Below are positions 46,541-56,056 of a stretch of 64,000 nt of DNA, in pieces. The stretch covers positions 124,001 through 188,000 of the forward strand of contig NZ_JHVK01000005.1 of assembly GCF_000620105.1 (NCBI RefSeq), in the 5' to 3' direction. Numbering within the stretch: position 1 is the stretch's first letter; every line of letters begins with the position of its first letter. The notes beneath the pieces are model-generated. The model saw only the letters and a program-made list of their open reading frames with translations. It made no database searches and had not been told where the DNA came from. The DNA is from Microvirgula aerodenitrificans DSM 15089 (GTDB taxonomy: Bacteria; Pseudomonadota; Gammaproteobacteria; Burkholderiales; Aquaspirillaceae). The position numbers and the translations under genes were made by a program.

Positions 46541-47464
46541 TCAGTTGCCGGTCCCCGGCACGCCGCGCATCGCCCGTGGCGAATCCACCATGACCGCATC
46601 GACGCCAAGGGCGGCTGCGGCACGATAGTCGTCGGCCGTATTGACGCCGATGGCGAGAATCCGCACCGGCGCCACGCTGCGGAAGCAGGCCACCGAGGCC
46701 GGCGTCCACAGTGTGGCCCGTACCGGGCTGCGCCCTTCCCCCAGCGTGAACTTTTCCACCACGTCGAGCGCGCGCCGGTACTCGAATGCCGCCCATACCG
46801 GTCTGGCCGGTGCATCCACGCACTGCTGCTGCAGCGCGACCTGCGCCAGCCGGCCGCGCGTCGCGTCGCGCGTCTCGAACAGCCTGGCCCGTGGATAGGC
46901 AGCAAAGGCCTGCTGATACGCGGCCTCGGTCGAGTACAGCGTGGCCCGGTCCCAGGCATGGGCGTGATCCAGCACCCGGGCCACCGCGTCGGCCTGCGGA
47001 CCGGCCGGCAGTGCCTTCATGTCCAGCATGACCGGCATGCCGGGCGGCAGGCTGGCCAGCGCTTCGCGCAGCGTGGGGATCGGTACCGGCCGGTCACGAT
47101 AAGGATAGGTGATGGCGCCCTGGCTGTCGGTGGCCCGGAACTGCCAGCCGGCATTCAGCTGCTGCAGCTGCTCGACGGTCTTGTCGGCCACCGGGCCACT
47201 GCCATCGGTATTGGCGGCCAGATCGGCCGGGCGATACAGTACCGGCACGCCATCACGGCTCAGCTGCACGCTCAGCCACATCGCGTCGGCGCCATTGCGC
47301 AATGCCGTGCGAATGGCGACCAGGGTGTTTTCCGGCGCGTCGGCCGCGCCGGCGCGGTGAGCCACCAGCAGCGGGCGGGAGCCGGCTGCTGCCGGCGGCG
47401 CTTGCGGCGAGCTGCAGGCGCCGAGGCCGATGGCGAGGGCACACAGGGCAATATTGCGATACAT
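46541..47464 (-). CDS. Glycerophosphodiester phosphodiesterase-fold lipoprotein, active site degenerate
   Basis: A 307-residue GDPD-type TIM barrel behind a lipoprotein signal (LGACSS, Cys17). The fold is clear: AHRAGAADAPENTLVAI retains the first catalytic His and the PENT loop. However, the usual Glu-x-Asp of the ELDVQLTKDG motif reads W63-L-S65 (MWLSVQLSRDG), and the second catalytic His reads Arg78 (VLYRPADL), so two metal ligands and the second acid-base residue are lost. It is probably a non-catalytic lipid- or substrate-binding protein. ATG 47464 gives the proper lipobox. Confidence 0.82.
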   Translation of the reverse strand: MYRNIALCALAIGLGACSSPQAPPAAAGSRPLLVAHRAGAADAPENTLVAIRTALRNGADAMWLSVQLSRDGVPVLYRPADLAANTDGSGPVADKTVEQLQQLNAGWQFRATDSQGAITYPYRDRPVPIPTLREALASLPPGMPVMLDMKALPAGPQADAVARVLDHAHAWDRATLYSTEAAYQQAFAAYPRARLFETRDATRGRLAQVALQQQCVDAPARPVWAAFEYRRALDVVEKFTLGEGRSPVRATLWTPASVACFRSVAPVRILAIGVNTADDYRAAAALGVDAVMVDSPRAMRGVPGTGN

Positions 47465-47617
47465 CGGGGCGTCCTTTTCATTCAGGATGATGAAGCCCCG
47501 AGTGTGACCCGTCCGGCATGCCGGCAACGACTGCAGTACGCTGCCGGCCGGCCGAACTGGCTTTTTTGCAACACCTCCCACCCGCACTTGCCAGCTACTG
47601 CATAGCCCGCCGGCGTA

Positions 47618-48163
47618 TCAGAAGCGCAGTGCGGCGCCGATGTACGGGCCGTCAGCCAGCGTGCGGTTGTCACGGCCGTTGTCGAACTCGACCCGGTTGT
47701 AGCGATAACCGACGGTCAGTGCCAGCGGCTTGATCGGCACGAAGCGCGCGCCGATTTCGCTGTCGACATAGCTGTGCAGCGTGCCGGACGCCATGCCGCC
47801 GCTGGCGCCATAGGCCTGGGCAAAGACGCCGAACGAATTGCCGAGGCCGAGGTCGACCCGGCCACCGATCGGCAGCGCCCACTCGTCATGCCCGGCGACA
47901 TCGATGTACTCGGCTTTGGCGCCGGCCGTCAGCAGCGCGCTGCCCAGCGGCAGGGAAAAGGTCAGGCCAAGCCCGGCCGTCTGGTCGTCGTCGTCGTGCC
48001 GCGAGCTGTGCAGCCAGTCGCCGGTCAGGCCAAAGCCGCCGCTGGTCGGCACGTAGTAGGCGGACTGGAACTCATTGCCGAACTGCGCACCCAATTCCGA
48101 AGCCTGGGCTGCGCCCCCGGCCAGGGCCGTACAGAGAATGGCCAGCGTGCTGATCCTGTTCAT
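47618..48163 (-). CDS. YfaZ-family outer-membrane protein
   Basis: A 181-residue predicted outer-membrane beta-barrel. A signal peptide covers residues 1-21 (AAQASE). Alternating hydrophobic strands, with [25 protein letters not shown] and a final C-terminal Phe (AALRF), are typical of small 8- to 10-strand barrels; the overall layout matches YfaZ. No known ligand. Its neighbour is the GDPD-fold lipoprotein on the same strand, 153 bases away. Confidence 0.82.
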   Translation of the reverse strand: MNRISTLAILCTALAGGAAQASELGAQFGNEFQSAYYVPTSGGFGLTGDWLHSSRHDDDDQTAGLGLTFSLPLGSALLTAGAKAEYIDVAGHDEWALPIGGRVDLGLGNSFGVFAQAYGASGGMASGTLHSYVDSEIGARFVPIKPLALTVGYRYNRVEFDNGRDNRTLADGPYIGAALRF

Positions 48164-48470
48164 GACTGATTCCTCGTCGTTGTCGATTGTCGGTTTCCTG
48201 ATGGATTGCCCGGGCGTCTGTGCACCCGGTGCGGTGGCAATTTTAACGTATCACAGTGTATGTATGTGTTTCCAGGCAGCAGGAAATGCTGCGGAAAATG
48301 TAACAAAGCGGATGGCATGCCACGGCCGGCACAAAACGGCATTGGCAACACCATCATGGCAATCCGGCTGTCTGACAGTTTGCGAACAAACCAAGCACTT
48401 GCTAGAATCACCCCCACACCAGTCACAGCAACGGTCCGGACAGACCGGTGCGCCAAGGAGAAACGACACT
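48164..48470. other. Intergenic region ahead of prpB
   Basis: 307 bases without a gene. The leftmost part is the untranslated leader of the divergent yfaZ-like gene; the right part holds the prpB promoter. I see no conserved RNA element. No prpR regulator gene is adjacent. Confidence 0.6.
48380..48408 (+). promoter_or_regulatory. prpB promoter
   Basis: TTGCGA (48380-48385) and TAGAAT (48403-48408) are separated by 17 bases, a good sigma-70 fit. The leader to the prpB ATG is about 55 bases. No operator was identified. Confidence 0.65.
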
Positions 48471-49349
48471 ATGCCTACCCCCGGTCAACGCTTCCGCGAC
48501 GCTGTCGCCAACGAGAAACCGCTGCAGGTCGTCGGCGCCATCAACGCCTACGCCGCGCGGCTGGCTGAACACAGCGGCTTCAAGGCGCTCTATCTGTCCG
48601 GCGGCGGGGTGGCAGCCGGCTCGTGCGGCATTCCCGACCTCGGCATCACCACACTGGAAGACGTGCTGATCGACGTCCGTCGCATCACCGACACCACGGA
48701 TCTGCCGCTGCTGGTCGACATCGATACCGGCTGGGGCGGCGCGTTCAATATCGCCCGCGCCATCCGCTCGCTGGAAAAGGCCGGTGCCGCCGCCGTGCAT
48801 ATCGAAGACCAGGTGCAGCAGAAGCGCTGCGGCCACCGCCCGAACAAGGCCATCGTGCCGCAGGACGAGATGGTCGACCGCGTCAAGGCCGCCGTCGACG
48901 CCCGCATTGATCCGTCCTTCGTGATCATGGCCCGCACCGACGCCCTGGCAGTCGAGGGGCTGGAAGCAGCCATTGACCGTGCCCGCGCCTGCGTCGAAGC
49001 CGGCGCCGACATGATCTTCCCGGAAGCCATCACCGAGCTGTCGATGTACCGCCAGTTCGCCGAAGCGGTCGGCGTGCCGGTGCTCGCCAATATCACCGAA
49101 TTCGGCGCCACGCCGCTGTACACCACCAGCGAACTTGCCGCCAATGGCGTCAGCATGGTGCTGTACCCGCTGTCGGCCTTCCGTGCCATGAGCCAGGCCG
49201 CCCTGTCGGTCTACGGTGCGATCCGCCGCGACGGCACCCAGCAGAATGTCGTCGACCTGATGCAGAGCCGTGCCGACCTGTACCAGCATCTCGGCTACCA
49301 CAGCTACGAGCAGAAGCTCGACGCGCTGTTCGCCTCCGGCCGGCAATAA
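48471..49349 (+). CDS. prpB: 2-methylisocitrate lyase
   Basis: A 292-residue isocitrate-lyase-superfamily enzyme splitting 2-methylisocitrate into pyruvate and succinate, the last step of propionate oxidation by the methylcitrate cycle. The catalytic loop is [11 protein letters not shown] with nucleophile-base Cys120; [16 protein letters not shown] and HIEDQVQ hold the Mg2+. ATG 48471 follows AAGGAG by about nine bases. It is followed by prpC (70-base gap) and prpD (89-base gap), all on the plus strand. Confidence 0.97.
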   Translation: MPTPGQRFRDAVANEKPLQVVGAINAYAARLAEHSGFKALYLSGGGVAAGSCGIPDLGITTLEDVLIDVRRITDTTDLPLLVDIDTGWGGAFNIARAIRSLEKAGAAAVHIEDQVQQKRCGHRPNKAIVPQDEMVDRVKAAVDARIDPSFVIMARTDALAVEGLEAAIDRARACVEAGADMIFPEAITELSMYRQFAEAVGVPVLANITEFGATPLYTTSELAANGVSMVLYPLSAFRAMSQAALSVYGAIRRDGTQQNVVDLMQSRADLYQHLGYHSYEQKLDALFASGRQ

Positions 49350-49419
49350 CACTTCGCCCGGCGGGCGCCCCGTTCAAACAACATCCGCCCGCCCCGCCCG
49401 TCTACAAAGGAGAACCGTC

Positions 49420-50568
49420 ATGTCCGAAGTCGTCATCACCGGCAAGCCGAAGAAGTCGGTCGCCCTGTCCGGCGTCGCCGCCGGCAATACCGCACTGTGC
49501 ACCGTCGGCCGCAGCGGCAACGACCTGCACTATCGCGGCTACGACATCCTCGATATCGCCACGGCCTGCGAGTTCGAGGAAATCGCCTACCTGCTGGTCC
49601 ACGGCAAGCTGCCGAACATCGCCGAGCTGGCCGGCTACAAGAAAAAACTGAAAGCCCTGCGCGGCCTGCCGGCCAGCGTCAAGGCCGTGCTCGAAGCCCT
49701 GCCGGCCGCCAGCCACCCGATGGACGTGATGCGTACCGCCGTGTCGGCGCTCGGCTGCACGCTGCCGGAAAAGGACGACCACAACGCCCCCGGCGCGCGT
49801 GATATCGCCGACCGGCTGATCGCCTCGCTCGGCTCCGCGCTGCTGTACTGGTACCACTTCGCCACCAACGGCAAGCGCATCGACGTGGAAACCGACGACG
49901 ATACGGTTGGCGGCCACTTCCTGCACCTGCTGCACGGCGAGAAGCCGTCGGCACTGTGGGTGCGCGCGATGCACACCTCGCTGGTGCTGTACGCCGAGCA
50001 CGAATTCAATGCCTCGACCTTTACCGGCCGCGTCATTGCCGGTACCGGGTCCGACATGTACTCGGCCATTACCGGTGCCATCGGCGCGCTGCGCGGCCCG
50101 AAGCACGGCGGCGCGAACGAAGTCGCCTTCGAGGTGCAGAAGCGCTACGAAAGCCCGGACGAGGCGGAAGCCGACATCCGCGCCCGCGTCGAACGCAAGG
50201 AAGTCGTGATCGGCTTCGGCCACCCGGTGTACACGCTGTCCGACCCGCGCAACAAGGTCATCAAGGAAGTCGCGCGCGAGCTGTCGGTCGAAGCCGGCGA
50301 CCTGAAGATGTTCTCGATCGCCGAACGGCTCGAGAGCGTGATGTGGGACATCAAGAAGATGTTCCCGAACCTCGACTGGTTCAGCGCCGTCAGCTACCAC
50401 ATGATGGGCGTGCCGACCGCCATGTTCACCCCGCTGTTCGTCATCGCCCGCACGACCGGCTGGGCTGCACACGTGATCGAACAGCGTGAAGATGGCAAGA
50501 TCATCCGTCCGAGCGCCAACTACTTCGGTCCGGAAGACCTCACCTTCGTACCGATCGAGCAGCGCTGA
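49420..50568 (+). CDS. prpC: 2-methylcitrate synthase
   Basis: A 382-residue citrate-synthase-fold enzyme condensing propionyl-CoA with oxaloacetate. Catalytic residues lie in the [21 protein letters not shown] and GPKHGGANE regions (His) and in [14 protein letters not shown] (His); the conserved Asp is in [11 protein letters not shown]. The short N terminus and the TCA-independent context distinguish it from GltA. ATG 49420 follows AAAGGAG by nine bases. Confidence 0.97.
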   Translation: MSEVVITGKPKKSVALSGVAAGNTALCTVGRSGNDLHYRGYDILDIATACEFEEIAYLLVHGKLPNIAELAGYKKKLKALRGLPASVKAVLEALPAASHPMDVMRTAVSALGCTLPEKDDHNAPGARDIADRLIASLGSALLYWYHFATNGKRIDVETDDDTVGGHFLHLLHGEKPSALWVRAMHTSLVLYAEHEFNASTFTGRVIAGTGSDMYSAITGAIGALRGPKHGGANEVAFEVQKRYESPDEAEADIRARVERKEVVIGFGHPVYTLSDPRNKVIKEVARELSVEAGDLKMFSIAERLESVMWDIKKMFPNLDWFSAVSYHMMGVPTAMFTPLFVIARTTGWAAHVIEQREDGKIIRPSANYFGPEDLTFVPIEQR

Positions 50569-50657
50569 GCTGCTCCGGCCCCGCCCCCGTGGCGGGGTCT
50601 GCATACCGACACGACCGGCCCCCGCGCCGGCACCACGATTCACTGCAAGGGAAAAAC

Positions 50658-52109
50658 ATGTCCGCCCACATCTCCAACGTCCGCCCCGATCCGGATCAGG
50701 TCCTCGTCGACATCGCCAACTACGTCGCCGATGTGGCCATCGAATCGCCGGAAGCCTGGAACACTGCCCGCCTGTGTCTGATGGACACGCTCGGCTGCGG
50801 CCTCGAAGCCCTGTCCTACCCGGCCTGCACCAAGCTGATGGGCCCGATCGTTCCCGGCACGCTGGTGCCGAACGGCGCCAAGGTGCCGGGCACCCAGTTC
50901 CAGCTCGATCCGGTCCAGGCCGCGTTCAACATCGGCGCAATGATCCGCTGGCTGGACTTCAACGACACCTGGCTCGCTGCCGAGTGGGGCCACCCGTCCG
51001 ACAACCTTGGCGGCATTCTTGCCACGGCCGACTGGGTGTCGCGTGAACGCGTATCCCGTGGCCAGGCGCCGCTGACCATGCGCGACGTGCTCGAAGCCAT
51101 GATCAAGGCGCATGAAATCCAGGGCTGCATCGCCATCGAGAACAGCTTCAACAAGGTCGGTCTCGACCACGTGGTACTGGTCAAGGTCGCATCCGCCGCT
51201 GTCTGCGCCAAGCTGATGGGCGCCAGCAAGGAAGAAATCGTCAATGCCGTGTCGCAGGCCTTCGTCGATGGCCAGAGCCTGCGCACCTATCGTCACGCCC
51301 CGAACACCGGTTCGCGCAAGAGCTGGGCCGCCGGCGACGCGACCAGCCGCGCCGTGCGCCTGGCCCTGTTCACCATGAAGGGCGAAATGGGCATCCCGGG
51401 CGTGCTGTCGGCCAAGACCTGGGGCTTCTACGACGTGCTGTTCAAGGGCAACCCGTTCAAGTTCCAGCGCGGCTATGGCAGCTACGTGATGGAAAAGGTG
51501 CTGTTCAAGATCTCGTTCCCGGCCGAATTCCACAGCCAGACCGCCGTCGAATGCGCAATGACGCTGAATGCCAGACTCGCTGCCGCCGGCAAGTCTGCCG
51601 CCGACATCCGGAAGGTCACCATCCGTACCCATGAAGCGTGCATCCGCATCATCGACAAGAAGGGCCCGCTGTCGAACCCGGCTGACCGCGACCATTGCAT
51701 CCAGTACATGGTTGCCGTGCCGCTGCTGTTCGGTCGCCTGACTGCCGCCGACTACGAAGACGTGATCGCCGCCGATCCGCGCATCGACGTGCTGCGCGAC
51801 AAGATCGTCTGCGTGGAAGACCCGCAATTCACCCGCGACTACCACGATCCGGAAAAGCGCAGCATCGCCAACGCGCTGACGGTCGAACTCAACGACGGCA
51901 CCACGCTGGACGAAGTGGTCTGCGAATACCCGATCGGCCACCAGCGCCGCCGCACCGACGGCATCCCGCTGCTGGAAGCCAAGTTCCGCACCAACCTGGC
52001 CCGCCGCTTCCCGCAAAAGCAGCAGGAAGCGATCTTTGCCCTGTGCAATGACGCGAAGACCCTGCTCGACACGCCGGTGAATGCCTTCACCGACCTGTGG
52101 GTCATCTGA
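50658..52109 (+). CDS. prpD: 2-methylcitrate dehydratase
   Basis: A 483-residue MmgE/PrpD-family enzyme, free of iron-sulfur clusters, dehydrating 2-methylcitrate to 2-methylaconitate. Recognisable parts: [39 protein letters not shown] and [12 protein letters not shown]. Many betaproteobacteria use the AcnD/PrpF pair instead; here PrpD is used and neither acnD nor prpF is near, so the hydration step needs an aconitase elsewhere. ATG 50658 follows AAGGGAAAAAC. Confidence 0.97.
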   Translation: MSAHISNVRPDPDQVLVDIANYVADVAIESPEAWNTARLCLMDTLGCGLEALSYPACTKLMGPIVPGTLVPNGAKVPGTQFQLDPVQAAFNIGAMIRWLDFNDTWLAAEWGHPSDNLGGILATADWVSRERVSRGQAPLTMRDVLEAMIKAHEIQGCIAIENSFNKVGLDHVVLVKVASAAVCAKLMGASKEEIVNAVSQAFVDGQSLRTYRHAPNTGSRKSWAAGDATSRAVRLALFTMKGEMGIPGVLSAKTWGFYDVLFKGNPFKFQRGYGSYVMEKVLFKISFPAEFHSQTAVECAMTLNARLAAAGKSAADIRKVTIRTHEACIRIIDKKGPLSNPADRDHCIQYMVAVPLLFGRLTAADYEDVIAADPRIDVLRDKIVCVEDPQFTRDYHDPEKRSIANALTVELNDGTTLDEVVCEYPIGHQRRRTDGIPLLEAKFRTNLARRFPQKQQEAIFALCNDAKTLLDTPVNAFTDLWVI

Positions 52110-52128
52110 CCTTCCTGTCTTCAGGCCA

Positions 52129-52160
52129 AAAACCCCGGATCTTGCGATCCGGGGTTTTTT
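52129..52160 (+). terminator. Intrinsic terminator of prpBCD
   Basis: AAAACCCCGGATC pairs perfectly with GATCCGGGGTTTT over TTGC, followed by more T. It lies 19 bases past the prpD stop and could also end the convergent regulator transcript. Confidence 0.95.
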
Positions 52161-52173
52161 GTTGGCCGGGTGC

Positions 52174-52755
52174 CTATGAGTGCTCGATCAGCATGACGGC
52201 CATGGTGTCCGCTTCCAGTGCCTCGAACACGTGCGCCGTGTCCGCCGAGTAACTGATGTAGTCACCGGCCGCCAGTTCGACCGGCTGTTCCACCGGGCCG
52301 ATCCGCGCCCGCCCGGCGCCAACGATCACGTGCTCGATGGTGCCGGGCAGATGCGGACCGGACAGCCGGGGCGCACCGGGCTGGACCCTGATCCGGTAGA
52401 GATCGCGCTGCGTCCCGGCCGGGCACGCGGCCAGCAGCGTTGCCGCATAGTTGCCCTGCTCGGAGACGGTTGCCGCTCCCTCGCCGGCACGGATCACCTG
52501 CACATGCCGGCGCGGCTGGCCGATCAGCCGGGTGACCTGGACATCAAGCGCCATGGCCAGCGACCACAGCGTTTCCAGGCTCGGGTTGCCGATACCGGCT
52601 TCAAGCTGTGACAGCGTCGACTTGGCAATGCCGGCCCGTCTGGCCAGTTCGGTCACCGACAGACCCAGCCGCTCGCGCTCGCGGCGGATCGATGCAGACA
52701 GCAGTCCGATCGGGGTATGCGCTTTCAGCGCGGCAGCATCCGGGGAATCCTTCAT
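52174..52755 (-). CDS. XRE-family regulator with C-terminal cupin domain
   Basis: A 193-residue regulator. An XRE HTH (about residues 18-80, RAGIAKSTLSQLEAGIGNPS) is joined to a cupin effector domain (about 115-190; PGTIEHVIVGAGRARIGP, GDYISYSADTAHVFEAL). Such proteins often repress a nearby transporter or catabolic gene until a small molecule binds the cupin. The divergent EamA exporter and repeated TCGTTC motifs in the gap make it the probable target. Gene start ATG 52755. Confidence 0.9.
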   Translation of the reverse strand: MKDSPDAAALKAHTPIGLLSASIRRERERLGLSVTELARRAGIAKSTLSQLEAGIGNPSLETLWSLAMALDVQVTRLIGQPRRHVQVIRAGEGAATVSEQGNYAATLLAACPAGTQRDLYRIRVQPGAPRLSGPHLPGTIEHVIVGAGRARIGPVEQPVELAAGDYISYSADTAHVFEALEADTMAVMLIEHS

Positions 52756-52788
52756 TCGTTCACCATGTCATTCATTTGTTCGACTTGA

Positions 52789-52829
52789 CGAACGATAGCC
52801 GATAATTCAGCATATCGGTCAATCGTTCG
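52789..52829. promoter_or_regulatory. Candidate operator: inverted CGAACGAT sites
   Basis: CGAACGAT (52789-52796) and ATCGTTCG (52822-52829) form a perfect inverted pair in the gap between the divergent XRE-cupin and EamA genes. Related TTCGTTC/TTTGTTCG motifs lie nearby (52752-52782). This fits auto- and cross-regulation by the XRE protein. Confidence 0.5.
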
Positions 52830-52888
52830 GTTTAACGGATTGTAGCCGCAGGCAGCACCGCGGCCAATCGTCGACAAAGGAATTCTGC

Positions 52889-53803
52889 ATGAACCCCAGG
52901 ACTCGTGGCGCACTGGAAATGACAGCGGCCATGACCATCTCCGGCACGGTCGGCTGGCTGGTCATCGAAACCGGGCAGACAGCCCCGACCGTGGTGTTCT
53001 GGCGCTGCGTATTCGGCGCCGTGGCCATGCTGGTTGCCTGTGCGCTGCGCGGCCAGCTGCGGCCGGGCATGCTCAGCGCACGCCAGCTGGGCATCGTGCT
53101 GCTCGGAGGGGTCGCGCTGGTGCTGAACTGGACGCTGCTGTTCGCTGCCTACCCGCTGGCTTCGATCTCGGTCGCCACGGTCACCTATCACACCCAGCCG
53201 TTCATGCTGACCGCACTGGGCGTGCTGCTGTTCGGTGAGCGGCTGACGGGAGACAAGGCTGGCTGGCTGCTGATCGCCTTTGCCGGCATGGTGCTGATCG
53301 TCACCGGCGGGCAGACCGCCGGCGGAACCGGCTCGAACTATCTCGCCGGCATCGGCATGGCGCTGGGGGCGGCATTCTTCTATGCCATTGCAGCAGCGAT
53401 CGCCAAGCAGCTGAAAACCGTTTCGCCCTATCTGATCGTGCTGGTGCAGATGCTCGTCGGCTCGGTGCTGCTGGCGCCGTTCGCCGGTCTTGCCACCCTG
53501 CCGGCAGACAGCGGGGCCTGGGCGCTGCTGGTCACGATCGGCGTGGTCCATACCGGCCTGATGTCGACCCTGCTGTATGCCGCGATCCAGAAGATTCCGA
53601 CCAGCCTGGTCGGGGCGCTGTCCTTCATCTATCCGGTGGTCGCCATCCTGGTGGACCGGGCGGTATTCGGCCACCGGCTGGACCTGATCCAGTGGCTCGG
53701 CACGGCCGCCATCCTGGCTGCGGCAGCAGGCATGAACTTCGGCTGGAAGCTGCTGCCGGGCAGGCGTTTCCCGCGTGACCGGCACCGGTCTCCCCCGGCC
53801 TGA
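52889..53803 (+). CDS. EamA-family drug/metabolite exporter
   Basis: A 304-residue ten-helix inner-membrane transporter of the DMT superfamily, formed by two EamA repeats (about 10-145 and 155-290). The TYHTQPFMLTALGVLLFGERLT segment at the end of the first repeat and LSFIYPVVAILVDRAVFG at the end of the second are the canonical sequences. Substrate unknown; relatives export amino acids or metabolites. Divergent from the XRE-cupin regulator, which probably controls it. Confidence 0.9.
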   Translation: MNPRTRGALEMTAAMTISGTVGWLVIETGQTAPTVVFWRCVFGAVAMLVACALRGQLRPGMLSARQLGIVLLGGVALVLNWTLLFAAYPLASISVATVTYHTQPFMLTALGVLLFGERLTGDKAGWLLIAFAGMVLIVTGGQTAGGTGSNYLAGIGMALGAAFFYAIAAAIAKQLKTVSPYLIVLVQMLVGSVLLAPFAGLATLPADSGAWALLVTIGVVHTGLMSTLLYAAIQKIPTSLVGALSFIYPVVAILVDRAVFGHRLDLIQWLGTAAILAAAAGMNFGWKLLPGRRFPRDRHRSPPA

Positions 53804-53893
53804 AAACAGCTGCAACAATCTGCAACAGCCGGCCCTGTCCGCACGACAAGGGCCTACTATTCAGCGTGAAGGCACCGGCGCATGAACGGTGCC

Positions 53894-53909
53894 ATGACCT
53901 CAAGGTCAT
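53894..53909. promoter_or_regulatory. Palindrome ATGACCT-CA-AGGTCAT upstream of the low-complexity envelope protein
   Basis: A perfect 7-base inverted repeat around CA, 70 bases before the gene start. A second inverted pair (GTCATCG at 53905-53911, CGATGAC at 53931-53937) overlaps it and could compete as an alternative hairpin. Confidence 0.4.
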
Positions 53910-53979
53910 CGTGCCCAGGCCCCCGGGACCCGATGACGCTCCCCCCGGCGGCACCTCATGAATCAAAGGAGAGCCGCTG

Positions 53980-54732
53980 ATGCGCTATCTGCTTGTCGCC
54001 CTGTCACTGATGCTTGGCCCCGCTGCCTGTACCCAGGCCCGGATCGGCATCGGCGTTGCCACGCCAGGGCTTGCCATCGGCATCGACATCCCGGTGTACC
54101 CGGATCTGGTCCGGGTGCCGGGCTATCCGGTCTACTACTACCCGGACGCCGGCACCAACTACTTCTTCTACGACGGACTGTACTGGGTATTCCAGGGCGA
54201 CAACTGGTACCGGAGCAACAGGTACAACGGCCCCTGGCAGTGGGTCGGGCCCGAATACGTGCCGCTGTATGTGCTGCAGGTACCGGTGCGCTACTACCGC
54301 TATCCGCCACCGTACTTCCGCGGCTGGCATGCCGACCAGCCGCCACGCTGGGGACACGACTGGGAAGCCCGCCGTCCGGGACGGGATCACCGGGAGCCGT
54401 ACGCAGCCCCGGCGCCGTTGCCATCCTATCCGCAGCCATACCAGGGGAACCGCGCTCCCCGCTCGACGGAACAACAGTACGGAATCCGGTCACAGCCCGC
54501 GCCGCGTCCGCCGGGGCCTCCGCAAGGCCGGTACCCGGATCAGCCGCGCGCAGCGGACGGCATGCCGCACGGCCCGCGGGGGCAGCAGGACGGAGAAGAC
54601 GGGCGTCCGCATGACGGGCCGGACGGGCAGCGGCAGCAACATCAGAGGCCACGGCAGGACTACCCCGGGCATCAGCAGGGAGAATCGCATCAACGGGGCG
54701 CGAGGCAGTCGTTCCCCGACCCGCAGCCGTAA
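53980..54732 (+). CDS. Exported Tyr/Pro-rich protein with Gln/His/Asp-rich tail
   Basis: A 250-residue exported protein. Residues 1-20 are a signal, with a possible lipobox (LGPAAC) so it may be a lipoprotein. The middle (about 35-115) is Tyr-, Trp- and Pro-rich with a patterned VYYYPDAGTNYFFYDGLYWVF stretch found in uncharacterised betaproteobacterial envelope proteins. The last 130 residues are low-complexity: Pro, Arg, Gln, Asp, His, Gly. No catalytic motif. ATG 53980 follows AAAGGAGAG. It is probably a surface or periplasmic matrix-type protein; function unknown. Confidence 0.8.
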   Translation: MRYLLVALSLMLGPAACTQARIGIGVATPGLAIGIDIPVYPDLVRVPGYPVYYYPDAGTNYFFYDGLYWVFQGDNWYRSNRYNGPWQWVGPEYVPLYVLQVPVRYYRYPPPYFRGWHADQPPRWGHDWEARRPGRDHREPYAAPAPLPSYPQPYQGNRAPRSTEQQYGIRSQPAPRPPGPPQGRYPDQPRAADGMPHGPRGQQDGEDGRPHDGPDGQRQQHQRPRQDYPGHQQGESHQRGARQSFPDPQP

Positions 54733-54773
54733 GGCCGATACCCTCTGTTCCGGCGCCAGCGGGTTGAGTGGAA

Positions 54774-54799
54774 GGCACACTGGCCAAGGCCGGTGTGCC
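54774..54799. terminator. Hairpin between convergent genes
   Basis: GGCACACTGGCC pairs with GGCCGGTGTGCC (one G-T pair) across AA. It has no U-tract on either strand; it separates the envelope-protein gene from the convergent mmuM. Confidence 0.5.
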
Positions 54800-54815
54800 G
54801 GGATCACCGGCGCGG

Positions 54816-55769
54816 CTACTGCGTCAGCGTGTCTGCCCACGCCGCCACCGCACGGATATCGTCCGGCGTGGTCCGGCAGCAACCGCCGATCAGCCGGGCG
54901 CCGGCCGCATGCCAGCCCCGCGCCGACTCGGCAAAGCGACTGGCGTCAGCCTGGCCGTGCCAGCACTTGTGTTCGGGATCATAGTCCTCGCCCGAGTTCG
55001 GATAGACCAGGACCGGCTTGCGGGTGGTGGCCGCCGCTGCGGCCACCAGTGACGGAATATGCGCCGGCGCGGTGCAGTTGATGCCGACCGCAACCACTTG
55101 CGCAAAGCCGTCCAGCGCCGCCACGCACTCGGCCAGCGGCGTGCCGTCGCTGACATGTGCGTCATCGCGGCAGCTGAAGCTGATCCATGCCCGTGCAGCG
55201 GGGAAGGATTCCGCCAGCAGGCGGGCAATGGCCAGCGCCTCGTCCAGGCATGGCAGGGTTTCGCAGGCCAGCAGGTCCGGTTCCGCCGCCAGCAGCTCGA
55301 CCAGCCGCGGCCGGTGGAAAGCCATCAGCGCGTCGATATCCAGCCCGTAGTGGCCGCGGTACTCGGAGCCGTCGGCCAGCATGGCGCCGTACGGGCCGAC
55401 CGACGCCGCCACCAGCGGCCGCGAACGGCCAGCATGGTGTTCTGCCCGGGCCCAGAATGCGTCACGCGCCTCGCGGGCCAGTTCGACCGAACGGCGCATC
55501 AGCGTGCCGGCAGCGGCAGCGTCCAGCCCGCGCCGGGCAAAGCCCTCGAACGTGGCCTGATAGCTGGCGGTGGTGGCGACATCGGCACCGGCAGCGTAAT
55601 AGTCTTCATGCACCTGACGAATCAGCGCCGGTGCTTCCATCAGCACCCGGGCGGACCACAGCGGATCGTTCAGGTCACAACCGCGGCGTTCAAGTTCGGT
55701 GGCCAGGGCACCATCGAGAATCATCAGCGGTCGGGCAGCCAGCAGGGCCGCGATCGGGTCGGTCGTCAT
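54816..55769 (-). CDS. mmuM: Homocysteine S-methyltransferase
   Basis: A 317-residue Zn-dependent methyltransferase making methionine from homocysteine with S-methylmethionine or SAM as donor. The opening ILDGALATELERRGCD and Zn ligands Cys in GINCTAP and the GGCCRTTP pair are intact. ATG 55769 (MTTDPIAALL) follows AAGGAAAGC; the longer in-frame start at 55802 lacks support. No mmuP permease adjoins. The gene is alone and convergent with the low-complexity protein. Confidence 0.93.
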   Translation of the reverse strand: MTTDPIAALLAARPLMILDGALATELERRGCDLNDPLWSARVLMEAPALIRQVHEDYYAAGADVATTASYQATFEGFARRGLDAAAAGTLMRRSVELAREARDAFWARAEHHAGRSRPLVAASVGPYGAMLADGSEYRGHYGLDIDALMAFHRPRLVELLAAEPDLLACETLPCLDEALAIARLLAESFPAARAWISFSCRDDAHVSDGTPLAECVAALDGFAQVVAVGINCTAPAHIPSLVAAAAATTRKPVLVYPNSGEDYDPEHKCWHGQADASRFAESARGWHAAGARLIGGCCRTTPDDIRAVAAWADTLTQ

Positions 55770-56056
55770 GGTCAAGCTTTCCTTAATGCGGAAACGGTAC
55801 AAAGGGAGGGCTCCAGCATAACGGAGCGCCGCGCGCGACGCGATGCTTGCCGACAGCCCCCAGCGGCGTAAACTTCCGGGATGGCTACATCAGGCGGGCA
55901 TGCATGATTGCCGTGGCGCCGAATGCGCCGACGGATACCCATTTTGTCCGGTGCGGTAATACGCTGCCGGAAAACAGACCGGTTTTTTCCATTGTCGACG
56001 GCAACGGACCGCACTCCGGTTGCCGCCAGCCCCACCCCCCTGCATAATCTCCCGCC

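Noticed and set aside
55847-56047. Short plus-strand reading frame between mmuM and yciB
   Set aside because: 66 codons with no ribosome site, no homologous motif and random-looking composition; it is treated as part of the yciB leader.
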